Origin: Nonomuraea terrae
GTDB taxonomy: Bacteria > Actinomycetota > Actinomycetes > Streptosporangiales > Streptosporangiaceae
Direction: 5' to 3'
Assembly: GCF_004348995.1 (NCBI RefSeq)
Contig: NZ_SMKQ01000085.1
Coordinates: 1 to 33,206 of the forward strand
DNA length: 33,206 nucleotides
Shown here piece by piece: positions 1 to 7,784 of the stretch. A program made the position numbers and the translations under genes. Under the pieces are notes generated by a model. It saw nothing but the letters and a program-made list of their open reading frames with translations. It was not told the DNA's origin and made no database searches. How positions within the stretch are numbered: the first letter of the stretch is position 1; the number at the start of each line of letters is the position of its first letter.

Positions 1-1
1 C

Positions 2-706
2 TCCTACCCCGCCGCCCTGGTGGAGCGGATCGTCGCCGCCGTCCCCGGGCGCGACGTGCTCAGCGTGGGCTGCGGCACCGGCATCGACGCCCGCCAGTTC
101 CGGGCGGCCGGCTGCGAGGTGCTCGGTGTCGAGCCCGACGCGCGGATGGCCCGCTTCGCCCGGGACACCGGGGTCGAGGTCGAGGTGGCGACGTTCGAGG
201 CGTGGGACGCGGCCGGCCGCACCTTCGACGCGGTCGTCGCCGCGCAGGCCTGGCACTGGGTGGACCCGGTGGCCGGAGCGGTGAAGGCGGCGCAGGTGCT
301 GCGTCCCGGTGGCCGGCTGGCGGTGTTCTGGAACTCGTTCCAGGCGCCGGACGAGGTGGCCGAGGCCCTCGGGGCGGCCTACCGGCGGGTGCTGCCCGGC
401 GCGCCGGACCCGCGTAGCGCCACGGGCGGCCCGGAGCCGTACGCGTTGCTGTGCGAGAAGGCCGCGGACGGGATGCGGCAGGCGGGCGCGTTCGGCGAGC
501 CGGAGCAGTGGCGGTTCGCGTGGGAGCGGGTCTACACCCGTGACGAGTGGCTGGACCAGGTGCCCACCAGCGGCCTGTTCACCCGGCTCGGGCCCGAGCA
601 GCTGGACGAGGTGCTGACCTCCGTGGGCACCGCCCTGGACGCCATCGGCGGCGCCTTCACCATGACTTACACCACCGTGGCCGTCGTCACCCTCCGCACA
701 TCCTGA
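2..706 (+). CDS. Class I SAM-dependent methyltransferase (5' partial)
   Basis: The frame is open to the left edge, so the true start lies outside the window; the first internal candidate is GTG at 20. The product carries the Rossmann-fold methyltransferase signature: motif I VLSVGCGTG followed by an acidic residue at the end of strand 2 (GVEPDARM), a motif II/III-like FDAVVAAQAWHWVD, and the post-motif LRPGGRLAVFWN. This is the UbiE/Methyltransf_11 type of small-molecule or lipid methyltransferase that transfers a methyl group from S-adenosylmethionine. The family usually spans 230-280 residues, so only a few N-terminal residues are probably missing. The substrate cannot be told from the sequence. 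It converges on the MFS gene that follows. Confidence 0.88.
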   Translation, partial: SYPAALVERIVAAVPGRDVLSVGCGTGIDARQFRAAGCEVLGVEPDARMARFARDTGVEVEVATFEAWDAAGRTFDAVVAAQAWHWVDPVAGAVKAAQVLRPGGRLAVFWNSFQAPDEVAEALGAAYRRVLPGAPDPRSATGGPEPYALLCEKAADGMRQAGAFGEPEQWRFAWERVYTRDEWLDQVPTSGLFTRLGPEQLDEVLTSVGTALDAIGGAFTMTYTTVAVVTLRTS

Positions 707-754
707 TCACCGCGGACTCGCCGCCTTCCCACCGAGCCGACCCTGTTCGGCGGC

Positions 755-777
755 GTGCCGGCCGTCATGGCGGGCAC
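755..777. terminator. Possible bidirectional terminator hairpin
   Basis: GTGCCGGCC and GGCGGGCAC form a 9-bp stem with one mismatch around a 5-nt loop. It lies in the 108-bp gap between the convergent methyltransferase and MFS genes. There is no U-tract, which is common for GC-rich actinomycete terminators. A second, loopless palindrome (CCGCCCGCGGGCGG) lies at 785-798. Confidence 0.35.
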
Positions 778-814
778 GGTCTCGCCGCCCGCGGGCGGGC
801 ACCGGTGGGTGACG

Positions 815-2158
815 TCATCCCCTCGTCCGCAGGCCGTACGTGAGCAACGCGACGGCGGGCAGCGCCGCGGCGAGCGCCATGGCCAGTGCGGCGGGGAGGA
901 GCCGTCCCGCATCGAGAAGGGGCGTCACGCATGCGGCGCCGAGGGGCGGGGTGGCCTGCATGAGCGTCCTGAGGATCGCGAAGCCCCGGCCGCGCAGCGG
1001 CGCGGGAATGCGCGCCATGCGCAGCGACTGCGCCCAGACCGTCATCGGGGCGCTGAACAGCCCGATCACCAGGTAGCCGACGGCGACGGCGGCGGTGTGC
1101 GGCGCGAACGTCACCGCCAGGAAGCCGGTCGCGGCGACCAGCTGCACCACGGCGATGGCCACGACCGGGCGGCCCCGCGGCTGCCGGGCTCCGGCGGCGG
1201 CAGCTCCGGCCAGCTCGCCGGCCGCCATCGCGGCCAGCACCAGGCCGAGGGCGTTCGGGCCGCCGGACAGCTCGTTCTTGGCCAGCCAGGGGCCGGCGAC
1301 GAGCAGCATGCCCATGGCGACGTTGAACGCCATGAACGCCGCCGTGGTGGCCACCAGCACCGGGTCCCGCAGCAGCACGAGCACACCGCCGGACGTCCCC
1401 CGGAGCCGGCCCGCCGAGCGGCGAGCCACGGAGGTGCCCGTCCGCGGAGGGCGACGGGAGGCGGGGGCGTCCGGATCGAGGGAGCGGCGGACGTCACCCG
1501 CGTCCGGATCCAGGGAACGGTGGACGTCACCCGCGTCCGGCTTCAGCGGACGGCGGACGCACAGGGCCGTGACGGCGAGCACCGCGTACGTCAGCGCGTC
1601 GAAGGCGAGCACGGCCTCACCCCCGGCCACGCCTATCAGCAGGCCGCCCAGGGCGGGCCCGATCATCCCGGCCACGCTGAAGCTCAGCGACTCCAGGGCG
1701 TTGGCCGCATCCCGGTGCTCCGGCGCGACCAGGTCGGGGATCGCCGCGGGGAACCCGGCCAGCGGCACCATCTTGAACAGCCCGTACACCGCCGCGACGC
1801 CGAACGGCAGCGCCGCCGGCACCTCCCCGACCCACGCGGCGACCGGCACGGACGCCATGGCCAGCCCGCGCACCACACTGTCCACCGCCAGCACGTGCCG
1901 CTTGTCGAACCGGTCGAGGACCGGCCCCGCGAGCAAGCCGCCGACGAACACCGGCAGCGTGTAGCACACGGTCAGCAGCCCCAGCTGCCGGGTCCCGCCC
2001 GGCTGGGACAGCACGATCCAGGTGAGCGCCACGAACGTCATCCCGTCGCCCACCAGCGACAAGGACGAGCCGATCCACAACAGGCGGAAGTCGCGGCCGG
2101 CGAGCGCACGCCGGTAGACGCCCGACCGGCCACGAGAAAGATCATCGACAACAGGCAT
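815..2158 (-). CDS. MFS transporter (putative exporter)
   Basis: A 447-residue polytopic membrane protein with about twelve hydrophobic segments in two halves. The N-terminal half begins RDFRLLWIGSSLSLVGDGMT, the typical opening of MFS_3/EntS-type exporters, and the loop after TM2 carries the D-R-F-D-K variant of the MFS motif A. The open frame continues far upstream of 2158, but that part is compositionally unlike protein and overlaps the divergent repair gene, so ATG at 2158 was chosen. A central cytosolic loop (roughly residues 200-250) carries an 11-residue tandem repeat, SLDPDAGDVRR. Such proteins usually export drugs or siderophores; the substrate is unknown. It is divergent from the Ada-AlkA gene. 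Confidence 0.85.
   Translation of the reverse strand: MPVVDDLSRGRSGVYRRALAGRDFRLLWIGSSLSLVGDGMTFVALTWIVLSQPGGTRQLGLLTVCYTLPVFVGGLLAGPVLDRFDKRHVLAVDSVVRGLAMASVPVAAWVGEVPAALPFGVAAVYGLFKMVPLAGFPAAIPDLVAPEHRDAANALESLSFSVAGMIGPALGGLLIGVAGGEAVLAFDALTYAVLAVTALCVRRPLKPDAGDVHRSLDPDAGDVRRSLDPDAPASRRPPRTGTSVARRSAGRLRGTSGGVLVLLRDPVLVATTAAFMAFNVAMGMLLVAGPWLAKNELSGGPNALGLVLAAMAAGELAGAAAAGARQPRGRPVVAIAVVQLVAATGFLAVTFAPHTAAVAVGYLVIGLFSAPMTVWAQSLRMARIPAPLRGRGFAILRTLMQATPPLGAACVTPLLDAGRLLPAALAMALAAALPAVALLTYGLRTRG
1467..1560. repeat. 33-bp in-frame tandem repeat inside MFS gene
   Basis: Two complete units (1467-1499 and 1500-1532) and a partial, more diverged third unit (1533-1560) are arranged head to tail, each beginning GCGTCCGG. 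The period is a multiple of three, so the reading frame is kept and each unit encodes eleven residues of the loop between the two MFS halves. Confidence 0.85.
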
Positions 2159-2260
2159 GCGGGCCAGCCTGGCGGGCACGCCCCGCCCGGCGCTGGCGGG
2201 CATCGGCCGTCGAGCCGTCGACGTCCGATGCCCGCCGGTCCGGCACGGTGAGCGGCTGGC

Positions 2261-3769
2261 ATGCTGGCGGGGATGGTTGACGAGGAGGCCGTCTACGCGG
2301 CGATGCGCAGCCGCGACCCCCGCTTCGACGGGTGGTTCTACGTCGCGGTGACCACGACGGGCATCTACTGCCGCCCGAGCTGCCCGGCGGTCATGCCCAG
2401 CCGGCGGAACGTGCGCTTGTTCCCCACCGCGGCGGCGGCCCAGGTCAACGGCTACCGGGCATGCAAGAGGTGCCGCCCTGACGCCGCTCCCGGCTCGCCC
2501 GAGTGGAACGCCCGCGGGGACCTCGTGGCCCGCGCGATGCGGCTGATCGCCGACGGGCTCGTCGACAGGGAGGGCGTGGCGGGGCTGGCCGCGCGGCTCG
2601 GCTACAGCGAACGGCACCTGCACCGCCTGCTGACGGCCGAGGTCGGCGCGGGACCGCAGGCCCTGGCCCGGGCCCAGCGGGCGCAGACCGCCCGGACGCT
2701 GCTGGAGTGCACCGGCCTGCCGGTCAGCGACGTCGCCTTCGCCGCCGGGTTCGCCAGCATCCGGCAGTTCAACGACACCATCCGGCAGGTCTACGCCACC
2801 ACGCCGACCCGGCTGCGGCAGGCCACCCGGCCCGATCACCTGCCGCACACGCCCGGCGTGATCGCGTCGCGGCTGCCGTACCGGCCGCCGATGGACGTGC
2901 CCGCGCTGCTGCGCCGGCTGGGCCGCGACGCGGTGCCCGGGATCGAGGAGTACACAGAGGGCACGTACCGCAGGTCGTTGTTGTTGCCGCACGGCACGGG
3001 CGTGGTCGCCCTGCGGCACGTCCCGTCCGCCGCGTACGTGGCCTGCGAGATCCACCTGGAGGACGTGCGCGATCTGACGGCGGCCGTACGGCGCTGCCGC
3101 AGGCTGCTCGACCTGGACGCCGATCAGCGGGCCATCGACGCCTTCCTCGGCGCGGACCCGGTGCTGGGGCCGCTCGTCGCGGCGCGCCCCGGCCTGCGCG
3201 TCCCCGGCCACCCCGATCCTGCCGAACTGGCTGTCCGCACCGTGTTGTCACGCCGCGTCCCCGCCGAGCGGGCCCGCGCCCGCCTCGCCGGCCTGGTCGC
3301 GACCCACGGCCGCCCACTGACCACCCCGGTCGGGCAGGTGACGCACACGTTCCCCGACCTGCCGGCGCTGATCTGCTGGGCCCGGCGGCCGGCCCACGAC
3401 CCCGGCCCGGCCGCCCCGGTCCCGCCGGCTCCCTACGGCTTCGGCCCGCGGTGTGCCGAGGGTCGCGGTGCGGGGGCGGCGGAGCGTCGTCGCACGTTGC
3501 CCGCCCTTGTCGAAGCGCTCGCGGAGGGCGAGGTCGTGCTCGACGCCGGGGCCGATCCCCGTGAGGTCCGTGCGGGTCTGCTGCGCCTGCCGGGTTTGGG
3601 GCCGCGCGCGGCGTCCCTGGTCCTCATGCGTGCCTTCGGCGACCCCGACGTCTTCATTCCCGACCTCGCCGTACGGCGTGCCCTGCACCGGACGCGCGCC
3701 CGGCCGAGCCGGTGGAGCCCGTGGGGCTCGTACGCCACCCAGCACCTGTGGGCGGTGGGTTCCCCGTGA
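2261..3769 (+). CDS. alkA: Ada-type / AlkA DNA-3-methyladenine glycosylase
   Basis: A 502-residue fusion matching the Ada-N plus AraC-HTH plus AlkA architecture known from mycobacterial AlkA. Residues 20-75 are the zinc domain with Cys37, Cys41, Cys68 and Cys71 (GIYCRPSC ... RACKRC), where one Cys accepts methyl groups from DNA phosphotriesters. Residues 85-185 hold an AraC-type helix-turn-helix (GYSERHLHRLL). The C-terminal part is the helix-hairpin-helix glycosylase (LPGLGPRAASLVLMRAFGDPD) with catalytic Asp near 468 in DLAVRRAL. Its role is sensing alkylation and excising 3-alkyl purines. The usual QQVS-type stretch in the AlkA core reads SRRVPAERA, so glycosylase activity may be altered. 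ATG at 2273 is an equally plausible start. The 3' end overlaps the convergent TPR gene by 116 bp. Confidence 0.88.
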   Translation: MLAGMVDEEAVYAAMRSRDPRFDGWFYVAVTTTGIYCRPSCPAVMPSRRNVRLFPTAAAAQVNGYRACKRCRPDAAPGSPEWNARGDLVARAMRLIADGLVDREGVAGLAARLGYSERHLHRLLTAEVGAGPQALARAQRAQTARTLLECTGLPVSDVAFAAGFASIRQFNDTIRQVYATTPTRLRQATRPDHLPHTPGVIASRLPYRPPMDVPALLRRLGRDAVPGIEEYTEGTYRRSLLLPHGTGVVALRHVPSAAYVACEIHLEDVRDLTAAVRRCRRLLDLDADQRAIDAFLGADPVLGPLVAARPGLRVPGHPDPAELAVRTVLSRRVPAERARARLAGLVATHGRPLTTPVGQVTHTFPDLPALICWARRPAHDPGPAAPVPPAPYGFGPRCAEGRGAGAAERRRTLPALVEALAEGEVVLDAGADPREVRAGLLRLPGLGPRAASLVLMRAFGDPDVFIPDLAVRRALHRTRARPSRWSPWGSYATQHLWAVGSP

Positions 3770-4322
3770 GCGTCTCCGAAGAGCGAGCGAGGAGGCCGAG
3801 CATGACGCTTTCCCGCCGGCAACGCTGGAGGGTGAGTTCGGTGGACGAGATCAGCTCCGCGTCCCCCTTGGCCCTGCGCCGTTCCAGCGCCTCCAGGAGC
3901 AGCAGCTCGGCTTCGCGGAAACGCTTCTGGTCGATGCGCAGCTTGGCGAGGTGCTGGAGGGCGAAGTCGCGCAGCCGCGCCGGCGCGAGGTCGAGCGCTT
4001 CCAGGTTGAGAGGTTCGGCGCGGTCAAGGTCACCGGCGTACCGGTGAGCGTCGGCCAGGTTGATCAGCACGGCCGTCCGGCGGCCTGGATCGTCCCCGGC
4101 CACGGCCAGCGCGCGTTCCAGGAATGAGACGGCTTCACCGCACGCGCGCAGGACGACCAGACCGGAGCCGATCGCTCGCAAGAGCTTGAACACCGCGGAC
4201 GGCTCCGCCGCGCCGCCCAGCCGTTCCAGGTCGGCCTTCATCTGCTCGACTGCAGCCGCATACCGTTCGCTGTCGACCGGAATCATGCGCAGACGGTCGT
4301 CATAGGTCACTTCGGTGCTCAT
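3654..4322 (-). CDS. Tetratricopeptide repeat protein
   Basis: A 222-residue soluble protein starting MSTEVTYDDRLR. It contains at least two TPR-like helical hairpins: one around INLADAHRYAGDLDRAEPLNLEAL and one around LAKLRIDQKRFREAELLLLEAL. TPRs are protein-protein interaction scaffolds; no catalytic domain is visible. About 35 C-terminal residues (after LARSSETL) are rich in G, T, S, P and R and overlap the 3' end of alkA on the other strand. This tail looks non-native, which suggests the original stop codon was lost or lies out of frame. The gene is divergent from the first PAP2 gene, with 67 bp between starts. The function is unknown. Confidence 0.7.
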   Translation of the reverse strand: MSTEVTYDDRLRMIPVDSERYAAAVEQMKADLERLGGAAEPSAVFKLLRAIGSGLVVLRACGEAVSFLERALAVAGDDPGRRTAVLINLADAHRYAGDLDRAEPLNLEALDLAPARLRDFALQHLAKLRIDQKRFREAELLLLEALERRRAKGDAELISSTELTLQRCRRESVMLGLLARSSETLTGNPPPTGAGWRTSPTGSTGSAGRASGAGHAVRRGRE

Positions 4323-4389
4323 GGCGGCAGATGCTACGCCGCGCCCATCGGCAGGAATCCTTTCCGCCCGTCGGGGAAGCCGTGCCGGA

Positions 4390-5112
4390 ATGCGGAGCGA
4401 GGAAGGACATCTCGGGCTGAGGCTGGCGATGGCGAGCGTCGCGGTGGTGCTCGCCATGATCCCGTTCGGTCTGCTGCTGATCGTCGCCAGGATGCCGGTC
4501 AACGACCTGGACATGCGGGTCGCCGAGGACCTGCACGCGTACGCGCTCGAAAATCCCGGCGTGACGCGGCTGCTCATCGTGTGGACGAACCTGTTCGGGC
4601 CGTGGCCGTGGCGGATCGCGGTCGTCGCGTACGCCGTCTGGCTGCTGAACAAGGGCGCCGCGCGGCTGGCCGCCTGGGCGGTCACGACCATCACCGTGGG
4701 CGGGCTGCTCGCCCTCGTACTGAAGATCATCGTCGCCCGGGCCAGGCCGCACCTGCCCGATCCCGTCGCGCTCGCGCCCGGAGACTCCTTCCCCTCGGGC
4801 CACGCGGTCAACGCGACGATCGGCGCGGGCGTGATCGTCCTGCTCCTGCTGCCCGCGCTGCCCCGCTGGTGGCGGCGAGTGGCCTGGGGTTTCGCGTGGT
4901 TCCTGGCGCTGTCGGTGGCCTGCACGAGGGTCGCGCTGGGCGTGCACTGGGTGAGTGACGCGGTCGCCGGCGTCGTGCTGGGGGTGGCCGTGGTGGCCGC
5001 GACCACGGCGGCGTTCGAGACGTGGCGGCGGGATCAGGGGCGCAGGCCCGCCGCGCCGCTGGCCGAAGGAGTGGAGCCCGAGTCGGTGGAGGCCCTGCGT
5101 GACCGGACCTGA
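4390..5112 (+). CDS. PAP2-family phosphatase, membrane
   Basis: A 240-residue integral membrane protein of the type 2 phosphatidic acid phosphatase superfamily. All three signature motifs are present: KIIVARARP (motif 1), SFPSGH (motif 2) and TRVALGVHWVSD (motif 3, with the catalytic His and supporting Asp). Family members remove phosphate from lipid phosphates such as phosphatidic acid or undecaprenyl diphosphate at the outer membrane face. ATG at 4390 was chosen because earlier in-frame starts at 4315 and 4321 would overlap the divergent TPR gene, and a GGGGAAG lies upstream. The next gene starts inside this one (14-bp overlap), so the two PAP2 genes are probably translated together. Confidence 0.86.
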   Translation: MRSEEGHLGLRLAMASVAVVLAMIPFGLLLIVARMPVNDLDMRVAEDLHAYALENPGVTRLLIVWTNLFGPWPWRIAVVAYAVWLLNKGAARLAAWAVTTITVGGLLALVLKIIVARARPHLPDPVALAPGDSFPSGHAVNATIGAGVIVLLLLPALPRWWRRVAWGFAWFLALSVACTRVALGVHWVSDAVAGVVLGVAVVAATTAAFETWRRDQGRRPAAPLAEGVEPESVEALRDRT

Positions 5113-5758
5113 TCATGTGAAGTACTACGCGCTGACGTTGTTATGCCCGATGTTCCTGATGGCGGGGCTGACGTACGGCCTCGGCGAGGCGCTGTTCGCC
5201 CGCCTGGCCGGCGGGGCCGAGCTGAATCGGGCCCTGGCGGCCGGCCGCACCCCGTTGTGGAACGACCTCACCGACGTGGCCAGCAGCCTGTCGGACACCC
5301 CCTACATCGTGGCGCTCACCGCGCTGGCCGCGGGCGCCTTCCGGTTCGTGTACCGGCGGTGGCGCGAGTCGATCTTCCTGGTCACGGCGGTGTGGAGCCA
5401 GTCCCTGGTGTTCCTGGCCACCACCGGGGCGGTCGGGCGGCGCCGGCCGCCGGTGCCGCACCTCGACGAGGCCCCGCCCACCTCCAGCTTCCCGTCGGGA
5501 CACGGCAGCGCCGCCGTCGCGTTCTACTGCGGGGTGGCGCTCGTGCTGACCGCGCGCGTGCGTTCGAGGGCGCTCCGGGTGGCGATCTGGGTGCCGGCCG
5601 CCGCCGTCCCGGCGGCCGTCGCGTTCGCCCGCGTGTACCGGGGCATGCATTTCCTCACCGACGTCATCTGGGGGCTGCTGCTCGGTACGGCCTGCGTCGT
5701 CATGGCGGCCAGGGCGATCCTGCGGCGGCGGGCGTCCGAGGCCGCCGGAACTGGATGA
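5099..5758 (+). CDS. PAP2-family phosphatase, second copy
   Basis: A 219-residue membrane protein, a diverged paralogue of the preceding gene. Motif 2 (SFPSGHGS) and motif 3 (ARVYRGMHFLTD) are intact. Motif 1 is reduced to GRRRPP, with no lysine at the usual position. GTG at 5099 was chosen over GTG at 5117 because GGTGGAGG lies about six bases before it. The start overlaps the upstream PAP2 stop, so the pair is probably an operon with coupled translation. Role: lipid phosphate or polyprenyl diphosphate dephosphorylation, by family. The 3' end abuts or overlaps the decayed DUF2267 gene. Confidence 0.83.
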   Translation: MTGPDHVKYYALTLLCPMFLMAGLTYGLGEALFARLAGGAELNRALAAGRTPLWNDLTDVASSLSDTPYIVALTALAAGAFRFVYRRWRESIFLVTAVWSQSLVFLATTGAVGRRRPPVPHLDEAPPTSSFPSGHGSAAVAFYCGVALVLTARVRSRALRVAIWVPAAAVPAAVAFARVYRGMHFLTDVIWGLLLGTACVVMAARAILRRRASEAAGTG

Positions 5759-6120
5759 CGGCCTCGGACACCCGCCCGTTCGCCGAACAGGACGGCGCAA
5801 CTGGAGGGCAGCCGGCTGAGGATCTGGTTGAGCTCACCCCGGAGACGGCTTCCAACGGCGTCGACAGGACCGCGCTCACGTCCCACTGCGCCGTCTCCGG
5901 CGTGGCGCCGGTCGCCTCGGCCACCCGGCGGCAGAACTCCGCCACGCCGGACGTCTGTGTCCGTTTCCGTCCTGGCCGGACGGCGTCGGCGAGCCGGCCG
6001 GTCAACCGCGCGGCCAGGTCCTTGGCCTCGCCCGGGTGATGCGAGCACTCCGGCACCGCTGCGGCGGCCCGCTCGGCCTCCTGGCGGCGGCGTACTCGCC
6101 GCGAACGCGTCGTCCTTCAT
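5758..6120 (-). pseudogene. DUF2267 protein, two compensating frameshifts
   Basis: Three stretches in two reading frames together resemble a DUF2267 protein. It starts MKDDAFAA at 6120, continues one frame over as RRRQEAERAAAAV ... FCRRVAEATGATPETAQWDV ... LEAVSG, then returns to the first frame as GELNQILSRLPSS. The second shift falls at a run of four Gs near 5840, where one extra G would rejoin VSG to GELNQ. The first is near 6095. No stop follows the conserved end, so the frame runs on into the PAP2 gene and the left boundary is approximate. DUF2267 genes are often near stress or dormancy genes; the molecular function is unknown. It lies 16 bp after dnaJ, so it was probably the last gene of the hsp20-dnaJ operon. 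Sequencing error is the main alternative. Confidence 0.6.
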
Positions 6121-6136
6121 GGTCGTTCGTCCCCGG

Positions 6137-7036
6137 TCAGAGGCTTCTCGGGTCGTACGCGGACGCGGTGGCCAGCTGCTCGTACAGCTTCCGCTCGCGT
6201 TTCGAGAGCGTCCGCGGCACCACGATCCGCACCTCCGCGTACACGTCGCCGGGCACGCCGTGGGGGTCGGGCAGGCCGCGTCCGCGCAGGCGCAGCCGCC
6301 GCCCGCTGGAGGTGCCGGGCGGCACCCTGACCCTCGTCTCGCCGCCCGGGGTGCCCAGCGCGACGGACGTGCCCAGGGCCGCCTCCCACGGCGCCAGGCG
6401 CAGCTCGGTGTGCACGTCGCGCCCCTCGACCCGGTAGCGGGGATGCGGCGCGATGCGCACCACCAGCCAAAGGTCGCCGGGACGGCCGCCGCTGGCGCCG
6501 CGGCCGCCCTGCCCGGCCAGCCGGATCCGCTGTCCCTCCGTCACGCCCGCCGGGATGGTGATCCGGATGCCGGGCCCGCCGTCGAAGGTGATCGTGCGCC
6601 GCGTGCCGTGGTACGCCTCCTCGACGGTCACCTCCAGCTCGGCCTCCTGGTCAGCGCCGGGGACGGGCCCCCAGCCCGCCCGCCTGCCGCCGAAGAAGCC
6701 GCCGAACAGGTCGTCGAGGATGTCGTCGCGGAAGCGGGTCTCGAAGCCCGCGCGCGGTCCGCCGTCCCACGGCCCGGCGGTCCAGCCCGCCGTACGCGCC
6801 CCCGCCCCGGCGTGCGCCCACATATCGCCCGGCTCACTGAAGGCGTCGTAGCGGCGGCGCCGCTCCGGATCGGACAGGATCGCGTACGCCTCGGCGACGT
6901 TCTTGAACGTCTCCTCGGCCTCCGGACTCTTGTTGACGTCGGGGTGGTAGGCGCGCGCCAGCCTGCGGTAGGCCCGCTGGATCTCGTCCCGCCCGGCGTG
7001 ACGTGACACCCCCAGCACCTCGTACGGGTCGCGCAT
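6137..7036 (-). CDS. dnaJ: DnaJ/CbpA-type J-domain co-chaperone
   Basis: A 299-residue class II (CbpA/DnaJB-like) Hsp40. The J domain occupies residues 1-70 (DPYEVLGVSRHAGRDE, with the HPD tripeptide in AYHPDVNKS) and stimulates Hsp70 ATPase. A Gly/Arg-rich linker follows, ending near LFGGFFGGRRAG. Two beta-sandwich client-binding domains follow (VTVEEAYHGTRRTI, GDLWLVVRI, PGDVYAEVRI). No CxxCxGxG zinc repeats are present, which separates it from class I DnaJ. ATG at 7036 was chosen because GGAAGGTG precedes it by about six bases; GTG at 7045 is an alternative. Operon context: downstream of hsp20 and a small ORF, upstream of the broken DUF2267 gene. Together these suggest a heat or envelope stress chaperone unit. 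Confidence 0.9.
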   Translation of the reverse strand: MRDPYEVLGVSRHAGRDEIQRAYRRLARAYHPDVNKSPEAEETFKNVAEAYAILSDPERRRRYDAFSEPGDMWAHAGAGARTAGWTAGPWDGGPRAGFETRFRDDILDDLFGGFFGGRRAGWGPVPGADQEAELEVTVEEAYHGTRRTITFDGGPGIRITIPAGVTEGQRIRLAGQGGRGASGGRPGDLWLVVRIAPHPRYRVEGRDVHTELRLAPWEAALGTSVALGTPGGETRVRVPPGTSSGRRLRLRGRGLPDPHGVPGDVYAEVRIVVPRTLSKRERKLYEQLATASAYDPRSL

Positions 7037-7041
7037 CGCCG

Positions 7042-7215
7042 TCACCTTCCGGATCTACGCGGCCTCCGCCGTTCGTGTCGGTCCCAGGGATCGCGGCACA
7101 CGCCGGGCAGGTGCGACCCCGATGGCGTGCCCGGGGCCGGGACGGGAGGCGTCATCGCCGGCGCGTCCACGGCGAGCCGTGGAGCGGGCGGCAGTTCGGG
7201 AGCGGGGGTGTCCAT
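7042..7215 (-). CDS. Small proline-rich ORF between hsp20 and dnaJ
   Basis: A 57-codon frame starting MDTPAPELPPAPRL and ending in an arginine-rich tail (RHERRRPRRSGR). It has a good ribosome binding site (GGAGG, 8 nt before the ATG at 7215), and its stop lies only 5 bp before the dnaJ ATG. The spacing supports translation or a coupling role for dnaJ. The protein has no recognisable domain, and low complexity makes chance coding possible. Function unknown. Confidence 0.45.
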   Translation of the reverse strand: MDTPAPELPPAPRLAVDAPAMTPPVPAPGTPSGSHLPGVCRDPWDRHERRRPRRSGR

Positions 7216-7252
7216 GGTGGAGACCTCCACGCTGTTCGCACGTTCGAGGTGC

Positions 7253-7283
7253 GGCGGGCCGGTCCGTGCGGGGCCGGCCCGCC
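7253..7283 (-). terminator. GC-rich hairpin after hsp20
   Basis: GGCGGGCCGG pairs perfectly with CCGGCCCGCC across an 11-nt loop, directly after the hsp20 stop (7288) and before the small ORF. It may be a partial terminator or mRNA-stabilising hairpin that raises hsp20 output over dnaJ. No U-tract is present. Confidence 0.45.
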
Positions 7284-7287
7284 GGTG

Positions 7288-7701
7288 TCATCCGGTGACG
7301 GCCTTGGTCCGGTCGCGGGTGTGGATCTCCACCTTGCGCGGCCTGGTGGTCTCGAGCGTCGGAATGCGCACGGTGAGCACGCCGTCGTGGCAGGCGGCCT
7401 CAATGCGTTCGGGGTCGAGCTGCTCGGACAGGTAGACGCGCCGGATGAAGCTGCCCATCGGCCGTTCCTGGACGAACATCCGCTCGTCATCGTCGGTGGG
7501 CTCCTGCCGGGTGGCGCTCACCGACAACACGCCCCGGTCGACGGTCACCTCGATCGAGCCGGGGTCGACGCCCGGCACGTCGAAGTGCAGCAGCACGTCG
7601 TCGTGGCGGCGGACGCCGTCCATCGGCATGACCGGCGGACCGGGCCGGTCGAGCCGCCGCGTGACCTCCTGGAGGAAGGAATCGATCGACGTCAGCAGCA
7701 T
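7288..7701 (-). CDS. Hsp20/alpha-crystallin small heat shock protein
   Basis: A 137-residue small heat shock protein of the HSP18 type. The N-terminal region MLLTSIDSFLQEV precedes an alpha-crystallin domain (residues about 35-125) with DVLLHFDVPGVDPGSIEVTVDRGVLSV near its start and the conserved end-motif form DGVLTVRIP. It acts as an ATP-independent holdase binding unfolding proteins. ATG at 7701 was chosen over ATG at 7707 because GGAGG lies 8 nt before 7701 but only 2 nt before 7707. First gene of a leftward stress operon. A promoter and inverted repeat lie 55-100 bp upstream. Confidence 0.9.
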   Translation of the reverse strand: MLLTSIDSFLQEVTRRLDRPGPPVMPMDGVRRHDDVLLHFDVPGVDPGSIEVTVDRGVLSVSATRQEPTDDDERMFVQERPMGSFIRRVYLSEQLDPERIEAACHDGVLTVRIPTLETTRPRKVEIHTRDRTKAVTG

Positions 7702-7755
7702 CGTCATCACCTCCGGGTCGCCCGTCTGGGTCGACCTGACGTCGTCACTATCACC

Positions 7756-7784
7756 TTTATACCTCCGCATACAGGGAACCTCAA
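7756..7784 (-). promoter_or_regulatory. hsp20 operon promoter (sigma70-type)
   Basis: Read on the minus strand, TTGAGG (-35, 7779-7784) is separated by exactly 17 bp from TATAAA (-10, 7756-7761). The predicted transcription start is near 7749, about 48 nt before the hsp20 start. The -35 box lies inside the right arm of the inverted repeat at 7775-7802. Confidence 0.65.

Noticed and set aside
755..2251. 498-codon plus-strand open frame
   Set aside because: Antisense shadow of the MFS gene; arginine-, glycine- and histidine-rich translation without domain features.
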